DNA from: Nitrospirillum viridazoti CBAmc
GTDB taxonomy: Bacteria > Pseudomonadota > Alphaproteobacteria > Azospirillales > Azospirillaceae
Direction of reading: 5' to 3'
NCBI RefSeq assembly: GCF_000730165.1
Contig: NZ_CP022111.1
Span: 682,001-746,000 of the forward strand
Length of the DNA: 64,000 bases
Positions within the stretch are counted from its first letter, which is position 1. Every line of letters starts with the position of its first letter. The translations under genes were made by a program, and so were the position numbers. The notes beneath the pieces were generated by a model, which was not told where the DNA came from, did no database searches, and saw only the letters and a list, made by a program, of their open reading frames with translations. Shown piece after piece: positions 17,346 through 25,388 of the stretch.

Positions 17346-19529
17346 TCAGAACTCGCGGTGCAGGCGCAGGCCGTATTCGCGCGGCGCGCCGTAGAACTCA
17401 TTGTTGCCGGACTGGCCGGTGACATACTTCCGGTCGGTCAGGTTGGTGGCGTAGGCCTCCACCGTCCAGTCCCCGGACCGCAGCGTGACCAGGGCTGACA
17501 ACAGGGTGCGGGCGGCCAGGTAGTCGGTCACGCGGGAATATAGGATGTCGGTATAGCTGGGCCCGACATAGGCGAGGTTCAGGCGGGGGGTGAGGGTCAT
17601 GCCGCTGGGCAGGTCGATGGTGTAGTCGACACCGGCGTTGCCGGTCCATTTGGGGGAGAACAGGTTGGGCCCGCCGCCGCCAGTGCGCAGATAGCCGGTG
17701 TAGTCGAAACAGACGGGCGGGTTGCTGGCCGTGCCCGCCGGGCACTGCGGCCCCAGGGTGCCGGGCGGCAGCAGGCGCTGGTCGACCACGGTGATGGACC
17801 CCAACTGGCTGTCGACATAGGCGAAGCCGGCGTCGGCACCGAAGGCGCCGAACTTGGCCTGCACCTGGCCCTCGACGCCCTTGATGGTGGCGTCGGCCAA
17901 GTTGACGACGCCGTTCTGACCGTTGGTCAGGTCGATGCGGCCGAACTGGAAGCCCTTGTAGTCGTTGTAAAAGGCGCCCAGCTGGGTGCGCAGGTGGCCG
18001 TCCAGCAGCGTGGATTTCCAGCCCACCTCGTAATCCCACACCGTCTCGGGGCTGAATTCCGAGGTGGAGGAGTTGAAGCCGCCCGGCTTGTAGCCGCGTG
18101 CGGCGAAGGCATAGAACAGGGTGTCGGCGTCCGGTTTCCAGTTCAGCGCCACCTTGCCGGTGGGCATGCTGTCGTCGTGGCGGCCGGCGGTGTCGGCCAC
18201 CTGCAGGCCGTTGGCGGGGAAGACGGGGATGCCGCGGCCGATGTAAACGCCGCCGTCGCCGGTGACATGGAACCAGCTTTCGCGGGCGCCCACCTGCAAC
18301 TCCAGTTCCGGTGTGATCTGGTAGCCGCCCTGGGCGAAGACGCCGGTGGTCAGCTTGTTGTTCTTGGTGCCGATGTTGGTGGGGAAGCCCGCGTTCTCGT
18401 TCAGGATGTCGACATCGATCTTATTGCGCTGGTAATAGCCGCCGACGATCCAGTTGAAGGGGCCATTGGTGGGGGAGAGGATGTTGACCTCCTCCGACCA
18501 TTCCCGCTCGCGCACGTACTGCTGCTCGGTTTGGGTCGCGGGCTCGGTGGCGTCGCTGTCGTACAGGTTGTTGATGCGCTTGTTCTGGAAACCGCTCAAC
18601 GATCGCAGGGTGATGCCGTCCTCGAACTCATAGCGCAGTTCCAGGCTGTTGATGATGGCGCGCTCGGAATTCTGCGTCGGCGCGTTGTAGTCCAGGTTGC
18701 GGATGCCGGGCACGGCGTCGTCGGCGTATTGCGTGCCCGGGATGGGGCGGTAGGCGTAACCGCCGGTGTTCTTGTTCGCCGCCTCCACCTTCAGCAGGGC
18801 CTGGAAGGCGCCGGGCCGCCACAGCACCCCGAGGCGGCCATCCGTCTCGTTCAGGCCGCCGGGCTGGTTGTGATAGGGGCCGACGTCGTCATAGTAGCTG
18901 TTGTGCTCGCGATGGTTGGCCGCCAGGCGGATCGCCAGCGTATCGGTCAGGGGGATGTTGATGGCACCCTGCGTCGCCACGGTGGCGTAGTTGCCGTAGG
19001 CCACCTCGCCATAGCCCCCCACCCGATCCAGCTCCGGGCTTTTGCTGGTGATGAACATGGCGCCGCCGGTGGAGTTCGACCCCACCAGCGTGCCCTGGGG
19101 ACCGCGCAGCACCTCGACATTGGCGATGTCGTAGAAGCTGTTGGTGGTGACGATGGGCGGCTGGAACAGGCCGTCGATGTATGTGGCCACACCGTTGGCC
19201 ACCTGGGGCGATCCGCTGGCCAGGCCGATACCGCGGATATTGACCGACTGGGTCAGGCCGGCATCCGTCACCGTCAAGGCGGGCGAGGCGAACTGCAGGT
19301 CCGACAGGCGTGTCACGGCCTTGTCGGCCAGCTTGTCGCCACTGATGGCCATGGCGGCGATGGCAACGTCCTGCAGGTTCTCGGTGCGCCGTTCGGCCGT
19401 CACCACGATGTCCTGCAGCGTGTCGCTTGCGGGCTGAGGGGCCGACTGTGCCAGGGCCGATGCCGACAGGCACAAAGCCATGGCCGTTGCCATCGTCGCG
19501 GAAGGGACCTGTAAAGCAACCTTTACCAT
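17346..19529 (-). CDS. TonB-dependent outer-membrane receptor
   Basis: A 727-residue active transporter of the outer membrane. After a signal peptide (ALCLSASALAQ) the TonB box/plug starts DIVVTAERRTENLQDVAIA and continues with SVNIRGIGLASGSPQVANGV, VEVLRGPQGTLVGSNSTGGA and ITSKSPEL. The beta barrel ends YGLRLHREF with C-terminal Phe. This plug type is common in sphingomonad and alphaproteobacterial receptors for aromatic or polyphenolic substrates rather than siderophores. GGGAGG lies before the ATG at 19529. The downstream tannase gene and divergent MHS transporter suggest it imports the ester or its aromatic products; that link is inference. Confidence 0.9.
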   Translation of the reverse strand: MVKVALQVPSATMATAMALCLSASALAQSAPQPASDTLQDIVVTAERRTENLQDVAIAAMAISGDKLADKAVTRLSDLQFASPALTVTDAGLTQSVNIRGIGLASGSPQVANGVATYIDGLFQPPIVTTNSFYDIANVEVLRGPQGTLVGSNSTGGAMFITSKSPELDRVGGYGEVAYGNYATVATQGAINIPLTDTLAIRLAANHREHNSYYDDVGPYHNQPGGLNETDGRLGVLWRPGAFQALLKVEAANKNTGGYAYRPIPGTQYADDAVPGIRNLDYNAPTQNSERAIINSLELRYEFEDGITLRSLSGFQNKRINNLYDSDATEPATQTEQQYVREREWSEEVNILSPTNGPFNWIVGGYYQRNKIDVDILNENAGFPTNIGTKNNKLTTGVFAQGGYQITPELELQVGARESWFHVTGDGGVYIGRGIPVFPANGLQVADTAGRHDDSMPTGKVALNWKPDADTLFYAFAARGYKPGGFNSSTSEFSPETVWDYEVGWKSTLLDGHLRTQLGAFYNDYKGFQFGRIDLTNGQNGVVNLADATIKGVEGQVQAKFGAFGADAGFAYVDSQLGSITVVDQRLLPPGTLGPQCPAGTASNPPVCFDYTGYLRTGGGGPNLFSPKWTGNAGVDYTIDLPSGMTLTPRLNLAYVGPSYTDILYSRVTDYLAARTLLSALVTLRSGDWTVEAYATNLTDRKYVTGQSGNNEFYGAPREYGLRLHREF

Positions 19530-19886
19530 TTTATGATGCCTCCCTGGGATTTTATTGGGCGGCCTCCGGATGCCCCGGGGCGCCGACGTTTTGATACTTG
19601 GGTGCAGGCGGTGCTTAAAACTGCGCGGTGCGGATGCGGTGTCGACCGCCATAGCGTGTGGCGGGCCCGTCGGAGATGCAAACGCGGTCTGGTGCTGGAG
19701 CCATGCTTGGTATCCTCCCCGCCGGCCTTCTGCGAACCGTGCTTGGCCAACACTGTTATATTTCATAACTTCTGTCAATGGCCCCGTGTGCGGGAGTGTC
19801 TCAGGACTTGGCCTTGACCTCATGGCGTCCGCCCGCCATACCCCAAGGAACGGATAAGAATGGTTGAAAATCGGGGTTGAAATAAA
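19530..19886. other. Divergent promoter region between TonB receptor and MHS transporter
   Basis: About 360 bases with no convincing gene. It carries an AT-rich 15-base inverted repeat, GTTAT-ATTTC-ATAAC, at 19755-19769, a plausible operator serving both divergent genes. No regulator gene lies next to it, so the controlling protein would be encoded elsewhere. Confidence 0.45.
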
Positions 19887-21185
19887 ATGTCAAACGCAGC
19901 GGGCGGTACCCCGTCTTCGGCGCGTATCCTCGTCGCCAGCCTGGTGGGCACGGCGGTGGAGTTCTATGACTTCTACATTTATGCCACCGCCGCTTCGCTG
20001 GTCTTCGGGCCGCTGTTCTTCCCTGTTGCGTCGCCCTCCGCTCAGTTGATGGCCGCCTACGGCAGTTTCGGCATCGCCTTCCTGGCACGGCCGCTGGGCT
20101 CCATCGTCTTTGGCCACTTCGGCGACCGCATCGGGCGCAAGTCCACGCTGGTGGCCTCGCTGCTGTTGATGGGCGGATCGACGGTGCTGATCGGCCTGCT
20201 GCCCACCTATGACAGCATCGGCTGGCTCGCCCCCTTCCTGTTGTGCGTCCTGCGCTTCGGTCAGGGCTTCGGCCTGGGTGGGGAGTGGGGCGGCGCCGTC
20301 TTGCTGGCGGTGGAGAACGCGCCGCCCAGCCACCGCGCCCGGTACGGCATGTTCCCGCAGATCGGCGCGCCGGTGGGGTTCATCGCTGCCAACGGGCTGT
20401 TCCTGCTGCTGGGGGAATTTCTGACGCCGGCGCAGTTCCATGACTGGGGCTGGCGCCTGCCCTTCCTGGGCAGCGCCGTGCTGGTGCTGCTGGGCCTGTG
20501 GGTGCGCCTGAAGCTGACGGAGACGCCGGCCTTTGCCAAGGCGCTGGAGGAAGGGCCGCCGCCCGCCGTGCCGTTGGCCGAGGTGGCGCGCGATTTCCCC
20601 CGCCAGACCTTGGGCGGCACCTTCGCCGCCATCGCCTGCTTCGCCCTGTTCTACCTCGCCACGGCCTTCGCCCTGGGCTACGGCACCACCACCCTGGGCT
20701 ACAGCCGCACGGCCTTCCTGGGGGTGCAGTTGGGCGCCATCCTGTTCCTGGCCGTGGGCATCATCGCGGCCGGCTGGTGGGCGGACCTGGCCTCGCCCCG
20801 GCGGGTGTTGATGGTCGGCTGCGTCATGACGGCGCTGGTGGGCCTGGCCCTGGCCCCGATGATGGCCAGCGGCTCGCTGACGGTGGTGGGTTTGTTCCTG
20901 TGCCTGGCGCTGCTGGTCATGGGCTTCGTCTACGGTCCCCTGGGGGCTTGGCTGCCCAGCCTGTTCCCGGCGCGGGTGCGGTACACCGGCACGTCCATGA
21001 CCTTCAACCTGGGCGGCATCCTGGGCGGCGGCATCGCGCCCGTGCTGGCGCAGTCCCTGGCCCAGTCGGGCGGGCTGCCCTATGTCGGCGCCTATTTGGC
21101 TGGCGCCGCCCTCATCAGCCTGGCGGCATTGTATCCGCTGCGGGGCCGGACGGCCGGCGTGGCGGTGGAGACGCCGGGCCCTTGA
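19887..21185 (+). CDS. MHS-family MFS transporter (metabolite:H+ symporter)
   Basis: Twelve-TM inner-membrane importer of 432 residues. The start ASLVGTAVEFYDFYIYATAA and the loop FGHFGDRIGRKSTLV are hallmarks of the MHS subgroup (KgtP, ShiA, ProP), followed by RFGQGFGLGGEWGGAVLLAVE. Substrates in this group are organic acids such as shikimate, 2-oxoglutarate or aromatic acids. Its divergence from the TonB receptor and tannase operon suggests that it carries the released aromatic or quinate-like acid into the cytoplasm, which is inference from position. Confidence 0.9.
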   Translation: MSNAAGGTPSSARILVASLVGTAVEFYDFYIYATAASLVFGPLFFPVASPSAQLMAAYGSFGIAFLARPLGSIVFGHFGDRIGRKSTLVASLLLMGGSTVLIGLLPTYDSIGWLAPFLLCVLRFGQGFGLGGEWGGAVLLAVENAPPSHRARYGMFPQIGAPVGFIAANGLFLLLGEFLTPAQFHDWGWRLPFLGSAVLVLLGLWVRLKLTETPAFAKALEEGPPPAVPLAEVARDFPRQTLGGTFAAIACFALFYLATAFALGYGTTTLGYSRTAFLGVQLGAILFLAVGIIAAGWWADLASPRRVLMVGCVMTALVGLALAPMMASGSLTVVGLFLCLALLVMGFVYGPLGAWLPSLFPARVRYTGTSMTFNLGGILGGGIAPVLAQSLAQSGGLPYVGAYLAGAALISLAALYPLRGRTAGVAVETPGP

Positions 21186-21210
21186 GGGGGGCGTCCCAAG
21201 GTGACCGGTG

Positions 21211-21852
21211 TCAATTGGCGCCCAGCAGGGCCGGGTTCAGGGAATAGCCGCCCACGATGCTGGCCCGGTCCAACACATGCCCCGCCATGGCCAGCAGGGT
21301 GGAGGTGCCGTTGATGGGCCCCACCACCGGCAGACGGGGAATGTCCAGGGCATGGATGGTGAAGATGTACCGGTGGAAGATGCTGTCGTTCCACGGCGGG
21401 CAGGGGCCGTCATAGCCGTAATAGTCGCCCGTCCGCGCCCTGTCCTCCAGGAACAGGATGGTGAAGTCGTTCATGCCGTGGCGGGCGCCCGGCGGTTCCG
21501 GCGCCGAGGGGCCTTGCTTGCCGCGGTTGGTGATACCGGCGCTGTGCCGGCCCTCCTTCACTTCCCGCGTCCGGGTGGGCAGGTCGATCAGGATCCAGTG
21601 ATAGAAGGGTACGCGGGGCAGGTCGGGTGACAGGGTCCTGCCTTCCCGGTTGGCGTCGGTCCAGCGGTGCGGCGCGTCGGGACTGTGCACCGTCAGCACG
21701 AAGGACCGCGTCCCCGCCGGCGGGTCGCTCCACGCCACATGGGGATTGCGGTTGGGTCCCGGCCGGACGCGGCCGATGCTGGAAGCGACGGCGTAGGCGC
21801 AGGCATCGGGCAGGCGGCCGCCATCACGGAAGCTGTTGCTGGTGATCTGCAT
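21211..21852 (-). CDS. YbhB/YbcL-family (PEBP-like) protein
   Basis: A 213-residue phosphatidylethanolamine-binding-protein homologue. Landmarks are NPHVAWSDPPAGTRSFVLTV (the anion pocket DP.P.GT), a region FYHWILIDLP, and YDGPCPPWNDSIFHRYIFTI matching the family GP.PP...H.Y.F pattern. The cellular role of bacterial members is unknown. The ATG at 21852 is preceded by AAAGGA; the frame is open a little further. The protein has an unusually long loop with the sequence THREV-type basic residues around its middle, otherwise nothing odd. Confidence 0.85.
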   Translation of the reverse strand: MQITSNSFRDGGRLPDACAYAVASSIGRVRPGPNRNPHVAWSDPPAGTRSFVLTVHSPDAPHRWTDANREGRTLSPDLPRVPFYHWILIDLPTRTREVKEGRHSAGITNRGKQGPSAPEPPGARHGMNDFTILFLEDRARTGDYYGYDGPCPPWNDSIFHRYIFTIHALDIPRLPVVGPINGTSTLLAMAGHVLDRASIVGGYSLNPALLGAN

Positions 21853-22096
21853 GGGGTCCTTTCTTGCCCCGGCAATATGCCCTGATTTGACGTGCAAAAC
21901 TCAAGAGATTTTCAATCTATTGGTCAATTGGGTGGGGTGCCGGAAGGTTGTCGCCACCGCTGCATACCCGTGTATCGCAAGCGCCGCGGCGCCACCCGGT
22001 CCCGTGGGGGAAGCCCGTCGCGCGACGATGGTGGCGCCGTCGGACGCGGTTGTGCAGTGAAATGTTGTAAACGGCGTGCGAATCAAGGGGCGGGGG

Positions 22097-23098
22097 TCAA
22101 CGCGCGGGGGAGGGTGCGGGCGCTGCCGGATAATAGGCGCGCCGGACCAGCAGTCCGATGCTGCCAACGGCCACCGCCAGGGTCAGCAGGGTGGTGGCGA
22201 CCAGTGCCGCCGCCGCCAAGCCGTCGACCACCGGGCTGCCGGCCCGGGGAGAGAAAATCATCAGGCCCTGCGCCAGCGTGGCGACGCCGAAGGTGTAGGC
22301 CCAATATCCCGGGGCGAAGGCCTGCTCCCGCAGCCAGCGATAGGCCAGGGTCAGGCCGGCGGTAACGAACAGGGCGTAGCCCAGCAGGATGTAGGTCAGG
22401 GGCAGGCTGGCCTCCCGCCCGGCCAGCACCTGGTAGGCCACCAGGGCCACCACCGGCGGGGCCATGTAGATGCCCATGAAATTGCGTGTCTTGGCCGCCA
22501 GGCCGCCCACGAACAATTGCTGGGTGATGACGCTGTCGGTCACCAGCCAGGACAGGCTGCCCACGCCCAGCAGCGCCCAGCCCAGTTCGGTGTAGCCGAA
22601 CAGGCCGGCGGCCAACGCGTTCACCAGCACGCTGGCGATATAGGTCAGGTACAGCGACGGCGTGGTGTGCCCAGGCTCGCGCTCCCGGCTCCAGTTCTGC
22701 GCCAGGCGGTAGGCGCCGTAAGCCAGGTTGGTGGCGGAGCCCAGGGCGAAGATGGCGACGGCCAGCACCGGCACATAGGGGCGCAGGGCCAGCGCCGACA
22801 GGATGATGGATTCCGGGATCAGGGCCACGAAGGCCGATTGCACCGGGTCGCGGAATTCCGCCAGCGCCGCCGGCTGGTGGCTGATCCACTTGTTGGCGTA
22901 CAGCAGTCCCCACCACAGGAAGGATAGCAGCGCCAGGCCCTGCAAGGCCTCGCCCACGACTGGTGGCAGACGCCAGAGATCGGTGGCGTTGCGCCAGGCG
23001 TTGCCGGTTTCGGCCAGGCCCAGGGTCATGGCGAAGAAGGAGGCGGGGGCCACGGGCAGCAGCCCGGAGGAGGGGGAGTTGTTGGGCAGGGTAGTCAT
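22097..23098 (-). CDS. tehA: TehA/SLAC1-family anion channel or C4-dicarboxylate transporter
   Basis: A 333-residue membrane protein with about ten TM helices. It opens APASFFAMTLGLAETGNAWR, the family signature of TehA/SLAC1 (TDT family), and includes ESIILSALALRPYVPVLAVA, a helix with LFGYTELGWALLGVGSLSWL, and AKTRNFMGIYMAPPVVALVAYQ. Members conduct monovalent anions or confer tellurite resistance when overexpressed. No tehB-like methyltransferase lies beside it. It is divergent from the GlxA-type regulator, which might control it. Confidence 0.85.
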   Translation of the reverse strand: MTTLPNNSPSSGLLPVAPASFFAMTLGLAETGNAWRNATDLWRLPPVVGEALQGLALLSFLWWGLLYANKWISHQPAALAEFRDPVQSAFVALIPESIILSALALRPYVPVLAVAIFALGSATNLAYGAYRLAQNWSREREPGHTTPSLYLTYIASVLVNALAAGLFGYTELGWALLGVGSLSWLVTDSVITQQLFVGGLAAKTRNFMGIYMAPPVVALVAYQVLAGREASLPLTYILLGYALFVTAGLTLAYRWLREQAFAPGYWAYTFGVATLAQGLMIFSPRAGSPVVDGLAAAALVATTLLTLAVAVGSIGLLVRRAYYPAAPAPSPAR

Positions 23099-23248
23099 TG
23101 CGGCGTTCCTATAGAGGATGTGGAGACGCCGCCGATTTCACGCCAGTCCGGCTCTGGCAGCAATTGCACCCATACGTCGTTTCCTGCCAAGATAAGCATC
23201 TCTTCCGCCAAGGTTCCAGCCATCGAACCAGAAGTCGGGTGTCCCGCC

Positions 23249-24214
23249 GTGCGTACCGTCGCCATCGCCATCTTTCCCGGCGTCCAGGCCCTGGACGTGG
23301 CGGGGCCGCTGGATGTCTTCGCGGAGGCCAACGGCTTCCTGCCGCCGCAGGATCGTTACGCCCTGACCGTGCTGGGCACGACGGCTGGGCCGATGCGCGC
23401 TTCCAACGGCTTGTACCTGGCGGCCGATCGGATCATCGACCCGGTCGCCGATCGCTTCGACACCCTTCTGGTGGCGGGTGGCCCGGATCTGTCCAGGGGG
23501 CCGGTGGACCCTGCGCTGGCGGACTGGCTGCGCGCGGCGGCGCCACGCTGCCGGCGCTACGGCTCCATCTGCACCGGCGCCTTCGTGGTGGGGGCCGCCG
23601 GCCTGCTGGACGGCCGCGCCGCCACCACCCACTGGCAGGATGCGCCGGCGCTGGCGGTCCGCTTCCCCGCCGCACGGGTGGAATTGGACCGCATCTACCT
23701 GCGCGACGGGCCGCTGGTGACATCGGCCGGCGTCACCGCCGGCATCGACTTGTGCCTGGCCCTGGTGGCGGAGGATCACGGGGCCGCCATTTCGCTGGCG
23801 ACGGCCAAGCGTCTGGTGGTCGTGGCGCAGCGCCAGGGCGGCCAGTCGCAGTTCAGCCCCTATCTCACGCTGCCGGCGGATGATGGGTCCCCCGTCGCCC
23901 GTGTGCAGACCCATGTCATGCAGCATGTGGCAGAGGCGCATACGGTGGCCAGCATGGCCAGGGTGGCCGGCATGAGCGCCCGCAACTTCGCCCGTGTTTT
24001 TGTGCAGCAGGCCAAGGTGACGCCCGCCGAATTCGTGGAGCGGGCGCGGGTGGACACCGCCCGCAACCTGCTGGAGGGCGGCGACCTTCCCTTGAAGACG
24101 GTCGCCTTCCGTAGCGGTTTCGGCAGCGCCAACCGCATGCGCCTGGTGTTCGTCAAGAACATGGGCATGACGCCCAGCCAGTACCGCGCCAGCTTCCAGT
24201 CCGTCCCCCTGTAG
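23249..24214 (+). CDS. GlxA-family transcriptional regulator (DJ-1/PfpI plus AraC)
   Basis: A 321-residue regulator. The N-terminal DJ-1/PfpI-like domain starts RTVAIAIFPGVQALDVAGPL and has the nucleophile-elbow region GSICTGAFVVGAAGLLDGR with TTHW. The C-terminal AraC helix-turn-helix pair has TVASMARVAGMSARNFARVF and LPLKTVAFRSGFGSANRMRL. The GTG at 23249 gives the standard family length and starts at the domain; the frame remains open up to 23120 without a better start. Family members respond to small nitrogenous or stress signals, unspecified here. Convergent with the following AraC gene, eight bases apart. Confidence 0.85.
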   Translation: MRTVAIAIFPGVQALDVAGPLDVFAEANGFLPPQDRYALTVLGTTAGPMRASNGLYLAADRIIDPVADRFDTLLVAGGPDLSRGPVDPALADWLRAAAPRCRRYGSICTGAFVVGAAGLLDGRAATTHWQDAPALAVRFPAARVELDRIYLRDGPLVTSAGVTAGIDLCLALVAEDHGAAISLATAKRLVVVAQRQGGQSQFSPYLTLPADDGSPVARVQTHVMQHVAEAHTVASMARVAGMSARNFARVFVQQAKVTPAEFVERARVDTARNLLEGGDLPLKTVAFRSGFGSANRMRLVFVKNMGMTPSQYRASFQSVPL

Positions 24215-24222
24215 GGGCGGGG

Positions 24223-24894
24223 TTAGGCCGCCTCGGTCTGGTCAACCGGTTCCAGCGGGGCGTCGCGCCACTGCCGCCGCCAGGTGCTGGGGCTGAGGCC
24301 GACGACGCGGCGGAACAGCTTGGAGAAATGGGCCTGATCGCACAGGCCGCAGGCCAGCGCGATCTGGCACAGCGGTTCCTGGGTAGTCAACATCAGGTGC
24401 TGCGCCTGCTGGATGCGACGCTGCACCACATAGGTGTGCGGCGGCACGCCGAAGCTGCTCTTGAACGCGCGCGAGAAATAGCGGGTGCTGAGCCGGGTGA
24501 CGGTGGCGCAGTCGTCCATGCGGATGGTACCGGCCAGATTGGCGTCGATATGGCTGATCACCCGGCGGATCTGCCAGGGGGCCAGGCCGCCGCGGATGGC
24601 CTCGGTGGTCGCTGGCGATGGCAACGCGGTGGGTGACGTGCCTTTGGCCGCCTCTCGGGTCGTCTGGGCAATTTTGCCGGCCCCGTCCGCCCGAACGCCC
24701 AGGGGGGTAGCCTCCCCTCGCAGGAAGGCGGCGGCGCGGGCGATGCAGGCGCGCGCCGCATCGCGGTCGCTGTCCAGGATGTCGCCGGCGTCGTCCAGCA
24801 GCTTCACCACCATCGCGGCGATCCACCCGGTGTCGGCGGCGGCCGGCGTTTCGATATTCCCTTGGCTTGCGTCCATCATGGCTGCCCCCGTCAT
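24223..24894 (-). CDS. AraC-family transcriptional regulator
   Basis: Regulator of about 223 residues with a poorly conserved N-terminal helical part (AAMVVKLLDDAGDILDSDRD) and a C-terminal AraC domain: GLAPWQIRRVISHIDANLAG, CATVTRLSTRYFSRAFKSSF, LCQIALACGLCDQAHFSKLF and FRRVVGLSPSTWRRQW. The N-terminus is like the rhizobial/azospirilla 'helix-turn-helix transcriptional regulator' type in which a short helical region replaces the cupin. ATGs at 24894, 24879 and 24876 are all possible starts, none with a strong ribosome site. It is divergent from the large STAND regulator. Confidence 0.8.
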   Translation of the reverse strand: MTGAAMMDASQGNIETPAAADTGWIAAMVVKLLDDAGDILDSDRDAARACIARAAAFLRGEATPLGVRADGAGKIAQTTREAAKGTSPTALPSPATTEAIRGGLAPWQIRRVISHIDANLAGTIRMDDCATVTRLSTRYFSRAFKSSFGVPPHTYVVQRRIQQAQHLMLTTQEPLCQIALACGLCDQAHFSKLFRRVVGLSPSTWRRQWRDAPLEPVDQTEAA

Positions 24895-25388
24895 GGGTGC
24901 CCCCGCACACCGCGGAAGGCCGTCCTTACGATGGGGGAAGTCTGCCGTTAGCCCGCCCTGATGGCGAATTAAGTGCTGTAATTTGTTGTAAGTTGCCGTC
25001 AACCGGCGCCCCACTAATAACGAAATGGACATGGGGACGAGGCGAATAGGCGAAAACTGCGGAATTTTTTAAAATCTGGCTGTCTCGATGGGGTATTGCC
25101 TCCTGGAGGATTGCCCGCCGCGATCTCATGCGCCAGCATCATTTCGTCCGCTGGCGGCAGGCCGGCCGGCATTCCTCTGGTCGTGTCTTATGGAATACGG
25201 CCGTATGTTCAAACGGTTCCGCCTGTTGTTCCGGTTTCCATGAACATCTCTATCCATGAAGGTATTGCTTGGCGGGTTTCATTGGGATTGATGCGTTGTA
25301 GGCCGGGTTGCGGCCGATATCGCCATTTTGTCGGGGACCTGGCGGCGGGTCCTGGCCGCGAAGGGGGTGGGACCGTGGGGGGCGTGGC
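24895..25388. other. Divergent intergenic region with a 12-bp palindrome
   Basis: Nearly 500 bases between the AraC gene (minus) and the STAND regulator (plus), with AT-rich stretches at 24955-25080 and 25195-25295. ATACGGCCGTAT at 25195-25206 is a perfect 12-base palindrome and a candidate operator. No further gene is evident. Confidence 0.4.
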
